A DNA stretch of 64,000 nucleotides from Mesorhizobium sp. GTDB lineage: Bacteria > Pseudomonadota > Alphaproteobacteria > Rhizobiales > Rhizobiaceae. The notes below the pieces were generated by a model. The model saw nothing but the letters and a program-made list of their open reading frames with translations, was not told the DNA's origin and did not search any database. The translations under genes were made by a program, and so were the position numbers. Below, piece by piece: positions 51,224 through 60,124 of this stretch (the stretch's first letter is position 1; each line of letters starts with the position of its first letter). The DNA lies in NCBI RefSeq assembly GCF_023954305.1, contig NZ_JAMLIG010000002.1, forward strand, positions 443,722 to 507,721. Reading direction: 5' to 3'.

Positions 51224-51311
51224 CGTCCGCCCCGCGTGACGCGCGTCCCGGCCTCGGGGCGCGCGCGCAGGTCGGGACTGGATTGGCCGTCGATTGCCGC
51301 AATGATGATAG

Positions 51312-52139
51312 ATGGACCAGACTCCTCCTTCGACCAGTTCTCGACCGTCCGTGTCCGGCGAGATCGAGATCTTGCGGCGTCCCGCGCGCGCAGGTCTCGC
51401 CTCCGGCATTGAGGAGATCATCCACTATCGCGAGACGTCCCCAGGCCTGATCAGTCAGGTTGAGACAGCGTCGCTAGTCGTTCCTCTTGTCATCAGCTTC
51501 GGCTCTCCCTTCTCGATCGGCATCGGCCGTGAACCGGACGCTTCGGACGCCTTTGGGAGTTTCACCTCGGGCCTCTATGCGGGCCCCGTCTTCATCCGCT
51601 CGGTCGGAAAGGCGGAGTGCGTCCAGGTGAATTTCACGCCGCTCGGCGCATGGCGTTTCTTCGGCGTTCCGATGGGTGAGATGGCGGGACGAATGATCAT
51701 GCTCGACGATCTCGGAGATCGCGACCTCGCCGAACTGCGCATTCGCCTGGCCGATCTGACAGACGCGGGGCGCAGGCTGGATCTCGCCGAGGCATTCGTC
51801 GTCGACAGAATGCGACGCTCGATGCGACATGACAGCAGGATGGAGGCAGCCTATGGCATGCTGATCGAGGGCAAGGGCCATCTGCGCGTCGATCGCCTCG
51901 CCGATCGGCTCGACATCAGCCGCAAGCACCTCGCAGACCGCTTCCGGACGACCGTCGGTCTTCCGCCGAAGGCAGTGGCCCGTATCGTGCGTTTTCGCCA
52001 CGCCCAAACGCTCGCCCGCCGTGGCGATGGCTGGGCAGATATCGCAGCAGCTTGCGGCTATGCCGACCAGGCCCACCTCGCGCGCGAATTTCTTGAACTG
52101 GCAGGGTCGACCCCGACCGAGTGGAAGAACGCCGCCTGA
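51312..52139 (+). CDS. AraC-family transcriptional regulator
   Basis: A 275-residue regulator. The C-terminal 90 residues hold the two AraC helix-turn-helices (HLRVDRLADRLDISRKHLAD then WADIAAACGYADQAHLAREF, followed by AGSTPTEWKNA). The N-terminal part (ETASLVVPLVISFGSPFSIG, with VNFTPLGAWRFFGVPMGEMA) is of the DUF6597/ethanolamine-type sensor class often seen in regulators beside VOC or DinB genes. It precedes the VOC protein by 73 bp on the same strand and may control it. The ribosome-binding site is weak. Confidence 0.88.
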   Translation: MDQTPPSTSSRPSVSGEIEILRRPARAGLASGIEEIIHYRETSPGLISQVETASLVVPLVISFGSPFSIGIGREPDASDAFGSFTSGLYAGPVFIRSVGKAECVQVNFTPLGAWRFFGVPMGEMAGRMIMLDDLGDRDLAELRIRLADLTDAGRRLDLAEAFVVDRMRRSMRHDSRMEAAYGMLIEGKGHLRVDRLADRLDISRKHLADRFRTTVGLPPKAVARIVRFRHAQTLARRGDGWADIAAACGYADQAHLAREFLELAGSTPTEWKNAA

Positions 52140-52212
52140 GGTTACAAATCTTCAAGACGCCCGGCGCCGACGGACGTAGTTCTCCCGTTGCATTCACGGA
52201 GGGAGATATCAG

Positions 52213-52626
52213 ATGACCAACGAGGCCCCACGGCTCTATCCGACGTTCCGCTACCACGACGCTCCACGCATGATCGATTGGCTGTGCGAGGCCTTCGGAT
52301 TCGCGGTCGACGCCAAGTTCATGGACGGTGATAAGGTCGGCCATGCGCAGCTTTCCTTCGGCTCGTCGGCAATCATGCTCGGCTCCGTCCGCGACGACGA
52401 ATACGGCCGCATGGTCGGCAAGCCGGGAGGCAATGGTGGCAAGGCGGTCTACGTCGCCGTAGACGATTGCGATGCGGCCTACGCGAAGGCCAAAGCCGCG
52501 GGGGCTACGATCCTGGATGAACCCAGGGACCGCGACTACGGCAGCCGCGAGTTCATCTGCGCCGACCCCGAGGGCAATGTCTGGTCGTTTGGCACCTACC
52601 GGCCGAAGGCGGGCGCAAAGGGCTGA
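52213..52626 (+). CDS. VOC family (glyoxalase/bleomycin-resistance-like) protein
   Basis: A 137-residue single VOC-fold protein with two beta-alpha-beta-beta-beta modules. FRYHDAPRMIDWLCEAFGFA opens the first, and KAVYVAVDDCDAAYAKAKAA opens the second. The C-terminal REFICADPEGNVWSFGTYRP contains the usual D-P-x-G-N-x-W block. These proteins bind metals, antibiotics or small carbonyls; the ligand is unknown. GGAGGGAG lies upstream of the ATG. It follows the AraC-type regulator gene and converges on cobQ. Confidence 0.85.
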   Translation: MTNEAPRLYPTFRYHDAPRMIDWLCEAFGFAVDAKFMDGDKVGHAQLSFGSSAIMLGSVRDDEYGRMVGKPGGNGGKAVYVAVDDCDAAYAKAKAAGATILDEPRDRDYGSREFICADPEGNVWSFGTYRPKAGAKG

Positions 52627-52642
52627 CGCCCACAGGGCCGAA

Positions 52643-54109
52643 CTACCTCGCGGTGTCCAGGATCGCATCGATGTCGATGCACCGCTCCAGTTGGGCGGCA
52701 ATGGCATCGAGCGCGTCGTCGACCTTCTGCCTGTGGTCGAAGTGGCCGCCCTGCACGCCGAGCCTGGCGAGAAAAGCACGGCGGAACGCCGAATTGCCGA
52801 ACAGGCCGTGCAGATAGGTCCCCATGATCTTGCCGTCAGCCGATATCGCACCGTCACTGCGACCTTCAAGGAGCGTCATCGGCCGGGCACAGTCCGGCCC
52901 GAAAGTCCGGCCGAGATGGATCTCGTAGCCGCTCACCCCGGCGTCGAAGGCCGGAGAGTTTCCGGCGACCTCGCGAACCGTCTTCTCAGGCTCCATGATC
53001 GTGCTGACCTTGAGAAAGCCGAGACCCTCGGCGTCCTGCCGATCACCTTCCGCGCCGTGTGGATCGCGCACGGTCAAGCCCAGCATCTGGTAGCCGCCAC
53101 AAAGACCCAGCACATGGCCGCCGCGCGCGACATGCGCGGCCAAATCCCGCTCCCATCCCAGTTCCCGGAAGCTCGCGAGATCGGCGATCGTCGCTTTCGA
53201 TCCGGGGATAACGACGAGCGCGGCATCCGCCGGCAGCGAACTGCCCGGCGGGACGAAGATGATTTCCACGCCGGGTTCGGCCCGCAGCGGGTCGAGGTCG
53301 TCGAAATTGGCGATGCGCGGCAGCATCGGCACGGCCACCTTCACGGCCGTGCCGCTTTCGCCGCCGCGACGGTCGAGGACGACCGCGTCCTCCGACGGCA
53401 GCAGGGCGGCCTCGCGCAGCCACGGCACCACCCCGAACGAGCGCCAGCCGGTGAAGCGCGTGATCGCCTCCAGCCCGTCGTCGAAGAGCGACAGGTCACC
53501 GCGAAACTTGTTGACCAGGAAGCCGGCAATCATCCGCCGGTCCTCCTCCGGCAGGATCAGATGCGTGCCGGCGATCGCCGCGATCACCCCTCCCCGATCG
53601 ATGTCGCCGACCAGGACGACCGGAACGTCGGCCCGCGTGGCGAACCCCATATTGGCGATGTCGCGGTCGCGCAGATTTATCTCGGCCGGCGAGCCGGCGC
53701 CTTCCACGACGATCAGGTCCGCATCCGCTGCGAGCTTTTCCCAGCTCTGCATCACCGCGCCCATCAGCCGGCCTTTCAAGTCCTGATAGTCGCGCGCGCC
53801 GGCCTCGCCCGCGACGCGGCCGTGCACGATCACCTGCGCGCCGACATCCGACTGCGGCTTGAGCAGGACGGGGTTCATGTCGACCGTCGGCGCGACCCCG
53901 CTGGCGAGCGCCTGCAGCCATTGCGCCCGGCCGATCTCGCCCGTTCCGCCATCCGGATGGGCGGCGACGGCGGCATTGTTCGACATGTTCTGCGGCTTGA
54001 AGGGCAGCACCCTCAGTCCCCGCCGGTGCGCGGCGCGGCACAGGCCTGCCACCAGCACCGTCTTGCCAACATCCGAACCCGTACCCTGCAGCATAACGGC
54101 CTTGGCCAT
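52643..54109 (-). CDS. cobQ: Cobyric acid synthase CobQ
   Basis: A 488-residue amidotransferase that amidates four side chains of adenosylcobyrinic acid a,c-diamide using glutamine and ATP. The N-terminal ATP-binding domain starts MAKAVMLQGTGSDVGKTVLV, with PFKPQNMSNNAAV near residue 37 and VVEGAGSPAEINLRDRDIAN near 135. The C-terminal class I glutaminase has the nucleophile Cys in HVLGLCGGYQMLG near 330 and a His in MGTYLHGLFGN. The ATG at 54109 overlaps the stop of a 20-codon leader ORF (TGATG). No other cobalamin gene is in the window and no cobalamin riboswitch is evident upstream. Confidence 0.96.
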   Translation of the reverse strand: MAKAVMLQGTGSDVGKTVLVAGLCRAAHRRGLRVLPFKPQNMSNNAAVAAHPDGGTGEIGRAQWLQALASGVAPTVDMNPVLLKPQSDVGAQVIVHGRVAGEAGARDYQDLKGRLMGAVMQSWEKLAADADLIVVEGAGSPAEINLRDRDIANMGFATRADVPVVLVGDIDRGGVIAAIAGTHLILPEEDRRMIAGFLVNKFRGDLSLFDDGLEAITRFTGWRSFGVVPWLREAALLPSEDAVVLDRRGGESGTAVKVAVPMLPRIANFDDLDPLRAEPGVEIIFVPPGSSLPADAALVVIPGSKATIADLASFRELGWERDLAAHVARGGHVLGLCGGYQMLGLTVRDPHGAEGDRQDAEGLGFLKVSTIMEPEKTVREVAGNSPAFDAGVSGYEIHLGRTFGPDCARPMTLLEGRSDGAISADGKIMGTYLHGLFGNSAFRRAFLARLGVQGGHFDHRQKVDDALDAIAAQLERCIDIDAILDTAR

Positions 54110-54171
54110 CAGCCTGCCCTGCCGAAGACGGAGGCAAGCGCCGCGAGCAGTTCCTGTGCGAATTTTCCCAT
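54109..54171 (-). CDS. 20-codon leader ORF coupled to cobQ
   Basis: A 20-residue frame encoding MGKFAQELLAALASVFGRAG, plus stop. GGGGAGAGA directly before its ATG is a far stronger ribosome-binding site than the one in front of cobQ. Its TGA overlaps the cobQ ATG (TGATG), the usual layout for translational coupling. The peptide would form one amphipathic helix. It may be a small protein in its own right or simply a device for loading ribosomes on cobQ. Translation is not proven. Confidence 0.5.
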   Translation of the reverse strand: MGKFAQELLAALASVFGRAG

Positions 54172-54180
54172 TCTCTCCCC

Positions 54181-54201
54181 TTCGTGCACTAATTCGTGCA
54201 C
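54181..54201. repeat. Direct repeat upstream of the cobQ leader
   Basis: TTCGTGCAC occurs twice (54181-54189 and 54193-54201) with a 12-bp period; each copy contains the palindrome GTGCAC. It lies between the divergent cobQ leader and the acyl-CoA dehydrogenase gene and could be a regulator site. Confidence 0.35.
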
Positions 54202-54298
54202 ACCGGTTGCCGCGGCAAGGCTTAGGCGAGCCGGTTGCGTGACCTTTCCATTGGTCTAGACTGTCGCGCCAACAAGACAAGATGCCAGGGAGGCGAGC

Positions 54299-55474
54299 AT
54301 GGACGCGACGGTCGACCGGGCTCCGGGCCAATTCGAGCTGAATGCGGACCAGCGCGCGATCCAGGAGATGACTGCGGCCTTCGCCGCGGACCGGGTCGCC
54401 CCGAACGCGCTCGAATGGGACAGAAAGCGCTATTTCCCATCCGACGTGGTGCGGGAGACTGGCGCGCTCGGGCTCGGTGGTATCTACATTCGCGACGATG
54501 TCGGCGGCTCAGGCCTCGGCCGCATGGACGCTGTGCTGATCTTCGAGGCGCTGGCGCGGGCATGTCCGGCCTTCTCCGCCTTCATATCGATCCATAACAT
54601 GGCCGCCTGGATGATCGACACGTTCGGCGACGACGACCAGCGCCAGCGCTTCCTGCCGAAGATTACCTCGATGGAATGGCTGGCAAGCTATGCGCTCACC
54701 GAACCGTCGGCGGGCTCCGACGCGGCCGCGCTGAAGACCCGCGCCGTGCGGGGCCCGGGCAACGGCGCTGACTACACGCTCAACGGCACCAAGCAGTTCA
54801 TCTCGGGCGCTGGCGACAACGACGTCTATGTCGTCATGGCCCGCACCGGCGAGGACGGTCCCAAGGGCGTGTCGACCTTCGTCATCCCGAAGGACGCACC
54901 AGGCCTGAAGTTCGGTGCGCTGGAATCGAAGATGGGCTGGCATATGCAGCCGACGCGCCAGGTGATCTTCGAAGACTGCAAGGTGCCTGCCGAAAACCGG
55001 CTGGCGGCCGAAGGCATGGGCTTCCGCATTGCCATGGCCGGCCTCGACGGCGGCCGGCTCAATATCGCCGCCTGCTCGCTTGGCGGAGCCCAGTCGGCGC
55101 TCGACAAGGCGCTGCAATACGCATCCGAGCGCCAGGCGTTCGGCCAGGCCATCGACCGTTTCCAGTCGATGCAGTTCAGGCTCGCCGACATGGAGACGGA
55201 GCTTCAGGCGTCCCGCGTCTTCCTCTACGCGGCAGCCTCGAAGCTGGATGCCAAGGCGCATGACGCGGGCAAATGGTCCGCCATGGCCAAGCGCTTCGTC
55301 ACCGACACCGGCTTCAAGGTGGCCAACGACGCCCTCCAGGTTCTGGGCGGCTACGGCTATCTGCACGACTACGGCGTCGAGAAGCTGGTGCGCGACCTGC
55401 GCGTCCACCAGATTCTCGAAGGCACCAACGAGATCATGCGCGTCATCATCGCGAGGCATTTGATCGGGCGGTGA
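54299..55474 (+). CDS. Acyl-CoA dehydrogenase (isobutyryl-CoA dehydrogenase-like)
   Basis: A 391-residue FAD-dependent acyl-CoA dehydrogenase. YALTEPSAGSDAAALKTRAV near residue 137 is the first family signature, QAFGQAIDRFQSMQFRLADM near 278 the second, and QILEGTNEIMRVIIARHLIG holds the catalytic Glu near the C-terminus. Pairing with 3-hydroxyisobutyrate dehydrogenase 150 bp downstream indicates valine breakdown, where this enzyme oxidises isobutyryl-CoA to methacrylyl-CoA. AGGGAGG precedes the ATG. A heptamer repeat starts on its stop codon. Confidence 0.9.
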   Translation: MDATVDRAPGQFELNADQRAIQEMTAAFAADRVAPNALEWDRKRYFPSDVVRETGALGLGGIYIRDDVGGSGLGRMDAVLIFEALARACPAFSAFISIHNMAAWMIDTFGDDDQRQRFLPKITSMEWLASYALTEPSAGSDAAALKTRAVRGPGNGADYTLNGTKQFISGAGDNDVYVVMARTGEDGPKGVSTFVIPKDAPGLKFGALESKMGWHMQPTRQVIFEDCKVPAENRLAAEGMGFRIAMAGLDGGRLNIAACSLGGAQSALDKALQYASERQAFGQAIDRFQSMQFRLADMETELQASRVFLYAAASKLDAKAHDAGKWSAMAKRFVTDTGFKVANDALQVLGGYGYLHDYGVEKLVRDLRVHQILEGTNEIMRVIIARHLIGR

Positions 55475-55596
55475 ATGGTGAATGGTGAATGGTGAAGGGT
55501 GAATGGCCGGGTTCGTCCAGCGCTGTCGAAAGTCAAGCGGACCTTTTCCTAGAGCCCATCATAGCTGCCGCCCCCCATTCACCATTCACCATTCAC
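55471..55596. repeat. Inverted heptamer repeat arrays (GTGAATG / CATTCAC)
   Basis: Five tandem GTGAATG units (one GTGAAGG) at 55471-55505 face three CATTCAC units at 55576-55596, so the RNA could fold into a hairpin with a 70-base loop between the acyl-CoA dehydrogenase and mmsB. The first unit overlaps the stop codon of the former. The same heptamer recurs at 15942-15969. Confidence 0.8.
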
Positions 55597-55626
55597 GCCA
55601 CGCAGATTTCTGACCAGGAGGACATC

Positions 55627-56505
55627 GTGACATCCATCGCCTTCATCGGCCTCGGCAACATGGGCAACCCCATGGCGGCCAATCTCGTCAAGGCGGGCCA
55701 CGCCGTGTTCGGCTTCGACCTCGTCCCGGCCAATCTTGACGCCGCGAGGAAGAACGGCGTCACGGTCATGGCCAACGCGCCCGCCGCCGTGAAGGACGCC
55801 GACATCGTGATCACCATGCTGCCGGCCGGCAAGCACGTCCTGTCCGTCTATGAGGACATTGCGACCAAGGCGAAGCCGGGCGCGCTGTTCATCGATTCGT
55901 CCACCATCGATGTCGATTCGGCACGCAAGGCCCATGCGATCGCGGCGAAACACGGCCTCCTGTCCATTGACGCGCCGGTGTCCGGCGGAACCGGCGGCGC
56001 CACGGCCGGCACGCTGACCTTCATGGCCGGCGGCTCGAAGGAAGCGTTCGCCAGAGCGGAGCCGATTCTGAAGCCGATGGCGGGCAAGATCGTCCATTGC
56101 GGCGACGCCGGCGCCGGCCAGGCCGCCAAGATCTGCAACAACATGATCCTCGGCATCTCGATGATCGGCGTCGGCGAGGCATTCGTTCTGGCCGAAAAGC
56201 TCGGCCTGTCGCATCAGGCGCTGTTCGACGTGGCGTCGACCTCCTCGGGCCAGTGCTGGTCGCTCACGACCTATTGCCCGGTTCCCGGCCCCGTCCCGAC
56301 CTCGCCGGCAAATCGCGACTATAAGCCCGGTTTCGCCGCAGCGCTGATGCTGAAGGATCTGAAGCTCGCGCAGGAGGCCGCCTCCTCGTCGGGCGCGGTC
56401 ACGCCGCTCGGAGCGGAAGCGGCGCAGCTTTACGCGCTCTTCGCGGCGCAGGGCGGTGGCGACGCCGATTTCTCGGGCATCATTCGCTTCCTGCGCGGCG
56501 AATGA
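55627..56505 (+). CDS. mmsB: 3-hydroxyisobutyrate dehydrogenase MmsB
   Basis: A 292-residue NAD-dependent dehydrogenase of valine catabolism. The nucleotide-binding motif IAFIGLGNMGNPMAANLVKA begins at residue 4, the substrate signature SIDAPVSGGTGGATAGTLTF lies near 117, and the catalytic Lys is in AGAGQAAKICNNMILGISMI near 168. CWSLTTYCPVPGPVPTSPAN near 217 is typical of the HIBADH branch. It starts on GTG with AGGAGG six bases upstream; no ATG fits. The gene directly upstream encodes a probable isobutyryl-CoA dehydrogenase of the same pathway. Confidence 0.93.
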   Translation: MTSIAFIGLGNMGNPMAANLVKAGHAVFGFDLVPANLDAARKNGVTVMANAPAAVKDADIVITMLPAGKHVLSVYEDIATKAKPGALFIDSSTIDVDSARKAHAIAAKHGLLSIDAPVSGGTGGATAGTLTFMAGGSKEAFARAEPILKPMAGKIVHCGDAGAGQAAKICNNMILGISMIGVGEAFVLAEKLGLSHQALFDVASTSSGQCWSLTTYCPVPGPVPTSPANRDYKPGFAAALMLKDLKLAQEAASSSGAVTPLGAEAAQLYALFAAQGGGDADFSGIIRFLRGE

Positions 56506-56517
56506 GCGAGCTTTTCG

Positions 56518-56780
56518 GTTGCCTTAACGTAAGTATACGGAAATTAACGAAGAATCTTTCCCCGCGGACAAGAAAGATCGTCGATTCATCCTTTGCTAAG
56601 CACTCGATAACCGCCCGGTAACGATATCGCTCTAGAACGGATGGCGAGGCGGAGATCAACGACCCGCCCCGGTTCCGGATCAGGTCTCGCGTACCGGAAC
56701 CCGAAGTTTTCGAGTATCGCGTTTCCTGCGTATCTGAGTATCGGCCGCGTCCTTCCGGAAGACCGGAGACGCGGCCTTTG
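56518..56780 (+). ncRNA. Candidate small RNA or long 3' region with terminator-like hairpin
   Basis: The 351-bp gap after mmsB holds no ORF that I can support. It begins AT-rich (near 56520-56560) and ends in a strong hairpin: GGCCGCGTC (56743-56751) pairs with GACGCGGCC (56768-56776), an inner TCCGG/CCGGA stem sits in the loop, and TTT follows. The intervening segment also has local pairing (CCGGTTCCGGATC, CGTACCGGAACC). It may be an independent sRNA with its own terminator, or the trailer of the mmsB mRNA. Confidence 0.3.
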
Positions 56781-56856
56781 CGCGTGTCGAGCTACCTTCG
56801 GACGCCATTGACAGGTCGACGTGCGCGTTCGAATCTGCACGTCGTTCCCCGCAGCG

Positions 56857-57267
56857 TCACCCCTTCGGCAGGAACTGCGGATCGACCGGCGGGCGCAGCG
56901 CGTTCGCCAGCCGGTTGGTCTCGTTCGCCTTGCCGGCCACCGCCAGAACCTCCATCAGCATCGCGTCGGTCATGCCCTTCGCCCGCGCCGAAGCCGTGTG
57001 CGAATAGGTGCAGTATTCGCAGCCATTGGTTGCCGAGACGGCGATGTAGATCAGTTCCTTGGTTAGCGGATCGAGCGCGCCAGGCCCCATGACCACCTTC
57101 AGCGCCTCCCATGTGCGCTTCAGGTTTGCCGGGTCATGCGCCAGCACCTTCCAGAAATTGTTGATCCAGTCGCTCTTCCGCGTTGCCATGATGTCGTCGT
57201 AGACGGCGCGAACCTCGGCGGAGGCATCGGCATATTCGACCAGCGGCACGATCGATGGGTTGCTCAT
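56857..57267 (-). CDS. Carboxymuconolactone decarboxylase/AhpD-like protein
   Basis: A 136-residue all-helical protein of the CMD/AhpD family. Cys83 and Cys86 with His90 (TNGCEYCTYSHTA) form the redox-active CxxC-x3-H centre of alkylhydroperoxidase-like members. LDPLTKELIYIAVSAT is the helix before it. The ATG at 57267 overlaps the stop of the upstream aminotransferase gene (TGATG), and GGGAG precedes it; a GTG one codon earlier is possible. Such proteins act as peroxidase partners or small thiol oxidoreductases; the role with an aminotransferase is not known. Confidence 0.87.
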   Translation of the reverse strand: MSNPSIVPLVEYADASAEVRAVYDDIMATRKSDWINNFWKVLAHDPANLKRTWEALKVVMGPGALDPLTKELIYIAVSATNGCEYCTYSHTASARAKGMTDAMLMEVLAVAGKANETNRLANALRPPVDPQFLPKG

Positions 57268-58646
57268 CACGCTCTCCCTAAGTCCCGTGCAGCAAGATCG
57301 AGCGCCTTTTCGATGCGGTCGGTGGCCACGTCAATCATCTCGCGCGTCCAGATCAGCGGCGGCGACAGGATCATCGTATCGCCGGTCGCCCGCAGCATCA
57401 GACCCTGCTCGATGGCGTGGTCGCGCACTCGGACCGCGGCGCTGCCGGCCGGCAGGAAGCGCTCCCGCGTCTCCTTGCTGGCGACGATCTCGATCGCGCC
57501 GAGCAGGCCGAAGGTGCGCACCTGCCCGACCAGCGGATGGCTCGTGAGCCTTTCCATCAGCGTCTTGCGGAAATAGGGACCGGTATCGAGGCGCACGCGG
57601 TCGACCAGCCCTTCCCGCTCGATGATCTCGATATTCTTCAATGCCACAGCGCAGGCGACGGGGTGACCCGAATAGGTATAGCCGTGGTAGAACTCGCCGC
57701 CCTTGTCGACCAACGTCGCCGCGATCCGATCGCCGACGAACAGAGCCGACAGAGGCTGGTAACCCGACGTCAGCGCCTTGGCGGTGGTGATCGTATCCGC
57801 CTCGATGCCCATCGACTGCGCGGCGAACCATGCGCCGGTGCGCCCATAGCCTGTGATTACCTCGTCGAGCATCAGCAGGACGTCGTATTTCCGGCAGATG
57901 CGCTGGATTTCGGGCCAATAGCTCTCGGGCGGAATCTTGACGCCTCCGGCCCCCATGATCGGCTCGCCGATGAATGCCGCGACATTCTCGGCCCCGGCCT
58001 CGAGGATCGCCTCCTCCACCGCGCGCGCGGCGCGAATGCCGAAATCGAAGTCGCTCTCGCCCGGCAGCGCGAGCTCGAAGGAATAGGGCGGCATCACGTG
58101 GACGATGTTGGGCACCGCGCCGCCGAGCTGTTCGTGCATGTGGCTCATGCCGCCGAGCGACGCGCCGGCGATGGTCGAGCCGTGATAAGCCATCTTGCGC
58201 GAGATGATGCGGTTCTTCTGCGGTTTGCCTTCCAGCGCCCAATAATGGCGTACGATGCGCAACGCGGTGTCGTTGGCTTCGGATCCCGAAGAGCCGTAGA
58301 AGACCTGGTTCATGTTCGCCGGCGCGATTTCCGCCAACTTCTTGGAGAGCAGCACCGGCGTCGGGGTCGAACATTTGAAGAAGGAGTTGTAGTAGGGCAG
58401 TTCCTTCATCTGCTCGTAGGCCGCTTCGGCGAGTTCGGAACGCCCGTATCCGGCATTGACGCACCATAGGCCCGCCATGGCGTCGAGGATCTCGTTGCCT
58501 TCGGAATCGTAGATGTAAGGTCCTTCCGCGCGCACGATCATGCGCGAGCCGGCCGCGCGCAGTTCCTTGTGGTCGGTGAACGGGTGGAGATGATGCGCCG
58601 CATCGATCTCCCGCAGCTGTTTCAGGGAAAAGTTCTGATAGGTCAT
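57267..58646 (-). CDS. Class III omega-aminotransferase
   Basis: A 459-residue PLP enzyme of the omega-amino acid:pyruvate aminotransferase family. DAMAGLWCVNAGYGRSELAE near residue 50, YHGSTIAGASLGGMSHMHEQ near 155 and LLMLDEVITGYGRTGAWFAA near 255 (Asp that binds the PLP nitrogen) are diagnostic, and the Schiff-base Lys is in TTAKALTSGYQPLSALFVGD near 288. Possible substrates are beta-alanine, polyamines, taurine or aromatic amines with pyruvate as acceptor. The frame is open far upstream, but the ATG at 58646 starts the family sequence. It overlaps the AhpD-like gene by one base. Confidence 0.92.
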   Translation of the reverse strand: MTYQNFSLKQLREIDAAHHLHPFTDHKELRAAGSRMIVRAEGPYIYDSEGNEILDAMAGLWCVNAGYGRSELAEAAYEQMKELPYYNSFFKCSTPTPVLLSKKLAEIAPANMNQVFYGSSGSEANDTALRIVRHYWALEGKPQKNRIISRKMAYHGSTIAGASLGGMSHMHEQLGGAVPNIVHVMPPYSFELALPGESDFDFGIRAARAVEEAILEAGAENVAAFIGEPIMGAGGVKIPPESYWPEIQRICRKYDVLLMLDEVITGYGRTGAWFAAQSMGIEADTITTAKALTSGYQPLSALFVGDRIAATLVDKGGEFYHGYTYSGHPVACAVALKNIEIIEREGLVDRVRLDTGPYFRKTLMERLTSHPLVGQVRTFGLLGAIEIVASKETRERFLPAGSAAVRVRDHAIEQGLMLRATGDTMILSPPLIWTREMIDVATDRIEKALDLAARDLGRA

Positions 58647-58842
58647 TGTCTTACGCCTCTTTGCTGAATCTGTCCGGCAGGGCCGGGGCGACTTCAGGGC
58701 GCGGGCGGCGAATACCCGATGCGGGCACAAAGGCGCAGAAGCTCGACGTGAAGCGTCCGCCTGGACGGCGTCGAAGGATGACCGGCGAGAGATCGGCGGC
58801 GGGCGCTCATGCGGCGAATCTAGCCGAAGCTCCCGGACCCCA

Positions 58843-60018
58843 TCAAGACACCTTGCGCACAACTGCCCGGTAGATCGCGAAGACGATCAGGAGAGCGCTG
58901 AGCCCCGCGCTCACCATCGGCAGGCCAATCGGCCCGAACGTCTGGATCGCGGCGCCCGTGCCGGGCGGTCCGGCAATCCCGCCGACGCCCCACATCAAGG
59001 CGAAGGCCGAGTTCCCGGCCACCAAGGCCTGTCCCCTGAAGCGGCTGCCCAGTTCGACCAGAGACATCGTGTAGACGCCGTATCCGACACCGCCCATTAT
59101 CAGCAGCACCGGCCAGACGAGCGGCCCCGTGATGAGGTAAGGCAGGAAGAGCACGCACGCCGCATTGAGCGCGGCGCAGGCGACGATCATTGTCCGAGCC
59201 CCCACCCGCTCCGCCAGGAAGCCGAGCGGCACCTGCAGCAGGATGTTGCCGAGCGAAAGCATGGTGATCAGCGCGGCGAGCCTGGCCTCGTCCAAACCGT
59301 AGCCGGTGCCGAACACCGGCATCAGCGAATAGGCGCTCTGCTGGGTCGCGGCCGACACGCCGACGGCCAGCAGCAGCGCCGGCGCCAGCTTCCAGAAACT
59401 CCAGATCCCGGACGCGGGCGTCCCCTCCTCGTCCGGCTCGAAACCGCGCAAGCCCTTGGTGGTCAGGAAGAGCAGCATCGCGCAGGCCGAAAAGCCAAGG
59501 ATCGCGACGGAGAGCGGCGGCCAGCCGTTGGTTCCGACCAGCGTCAGCGTCAGCGGGCCCGCCGCATAGCCAACGCCCGTGACTGCGTTGAAGATTCCCA
59601 TGATCCTGCCCCTGCGCGCATCCGGGGCGAGCGCCATCATCCAGACCTCGCCGAGGATGTAGAGCGGATTGATTGCCAGCCCGATCAGGAAACGCAGCGG
59701 ATACCAGGCGATCCAGTTCTGCATGACGCCGACCAGGAGGAACAGCATCGCGCCGCTGAGCGCCGCGATCACCGCCAGCCGGCGCCCGCCGAGACGGCGG
59801 ACGAGGCCGGGCACAAACATCGCGGAAAGAATCAGCCCCAGCGGCGTCATGGCCGCGGAGAGGCCGATTTCAGCCGGCGTCATGCCCTGCCGCTGCATCA
59901 GGAAGGTAAAAAGCGGATAGGACAGGCCTTGCGCGAGCGCGAACGCGGTCACCGCCGCGGTCAGGCCGGAAAGGGCTCCGACGGGCAGTATCGCCGTCCT
60001 GTGAGTCTCTGGGGTCAT
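58843..60018 (-). CDS. MFS transporter (YcaD-like)
   Basis: A 391-residue major facilitator with 12 hydrophobic helices. After a short tail the first helix is AILPVGALSGLTAAVTAFAL. APDARRGRIMGIFNAVTGVG near residue 125 is the family's second conserved loop, and VPLGFLAERVGARTMIVACA near 262 is the matching loop of the second half. The pattern recalls the YcaD subgroup of unknown substrate. The ATG at 60018 has a poor ribosome-binding site and a start further upstream is possible. It lies 107 bp after the SDR remnant, on the same strand. Confidence 0.85.
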   Translation of the reverse strand: MTPETHRTAILPVGALSGLTAAVTAFALAQGLSYPLFTFLMQRQGMTPAEIGLSAAMTPLGLILSAMFVPGLVRRLGGRRLAVIAALSGAMLFLLVGVMQNWIAWYPLRFLIGLAINPLYILGEVWMMALAPDARRGRIMGIFNAVTGVGYAAGPLTLTLVGTNGWPPLSVAILGFSACAMLLFLTTKGLRGFEPDEEGTPASGIWSFWKLAPALLLAVGVSAATQQSAYSLMPVFGTGYGLDEARLAALITMLSLGNILLQVPLGFLAERVGARTMIVACAALNAACVLFLPYLITGPLVWPVLLIMGGVGYGVYTMSLVELGSRFRGQALVAGNSAFALMWGVGGIAGPPGTGAAIQTFGPIGLPMVSAGLSALLIVFAIYRAVVRKVS

Positions 60019-60124
60019 GCCGGGAGGCCGTCGCTGGGGTGTCGCACAGTCGTAGCCGTCGCCCCCAAGGCGGCACAAGAGGCAGTGTCCCCTCCCCTCG
60101 GGGCCAGCAGCGACTGCCAACCCG

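Noticed and set aside
54110..54298. Cobalamin riboswitch upstream of cobQ
   Set aside because: I could not find the B12-box or the expected conserved segments; the region instead holds the leader ORF and a direct repeat.
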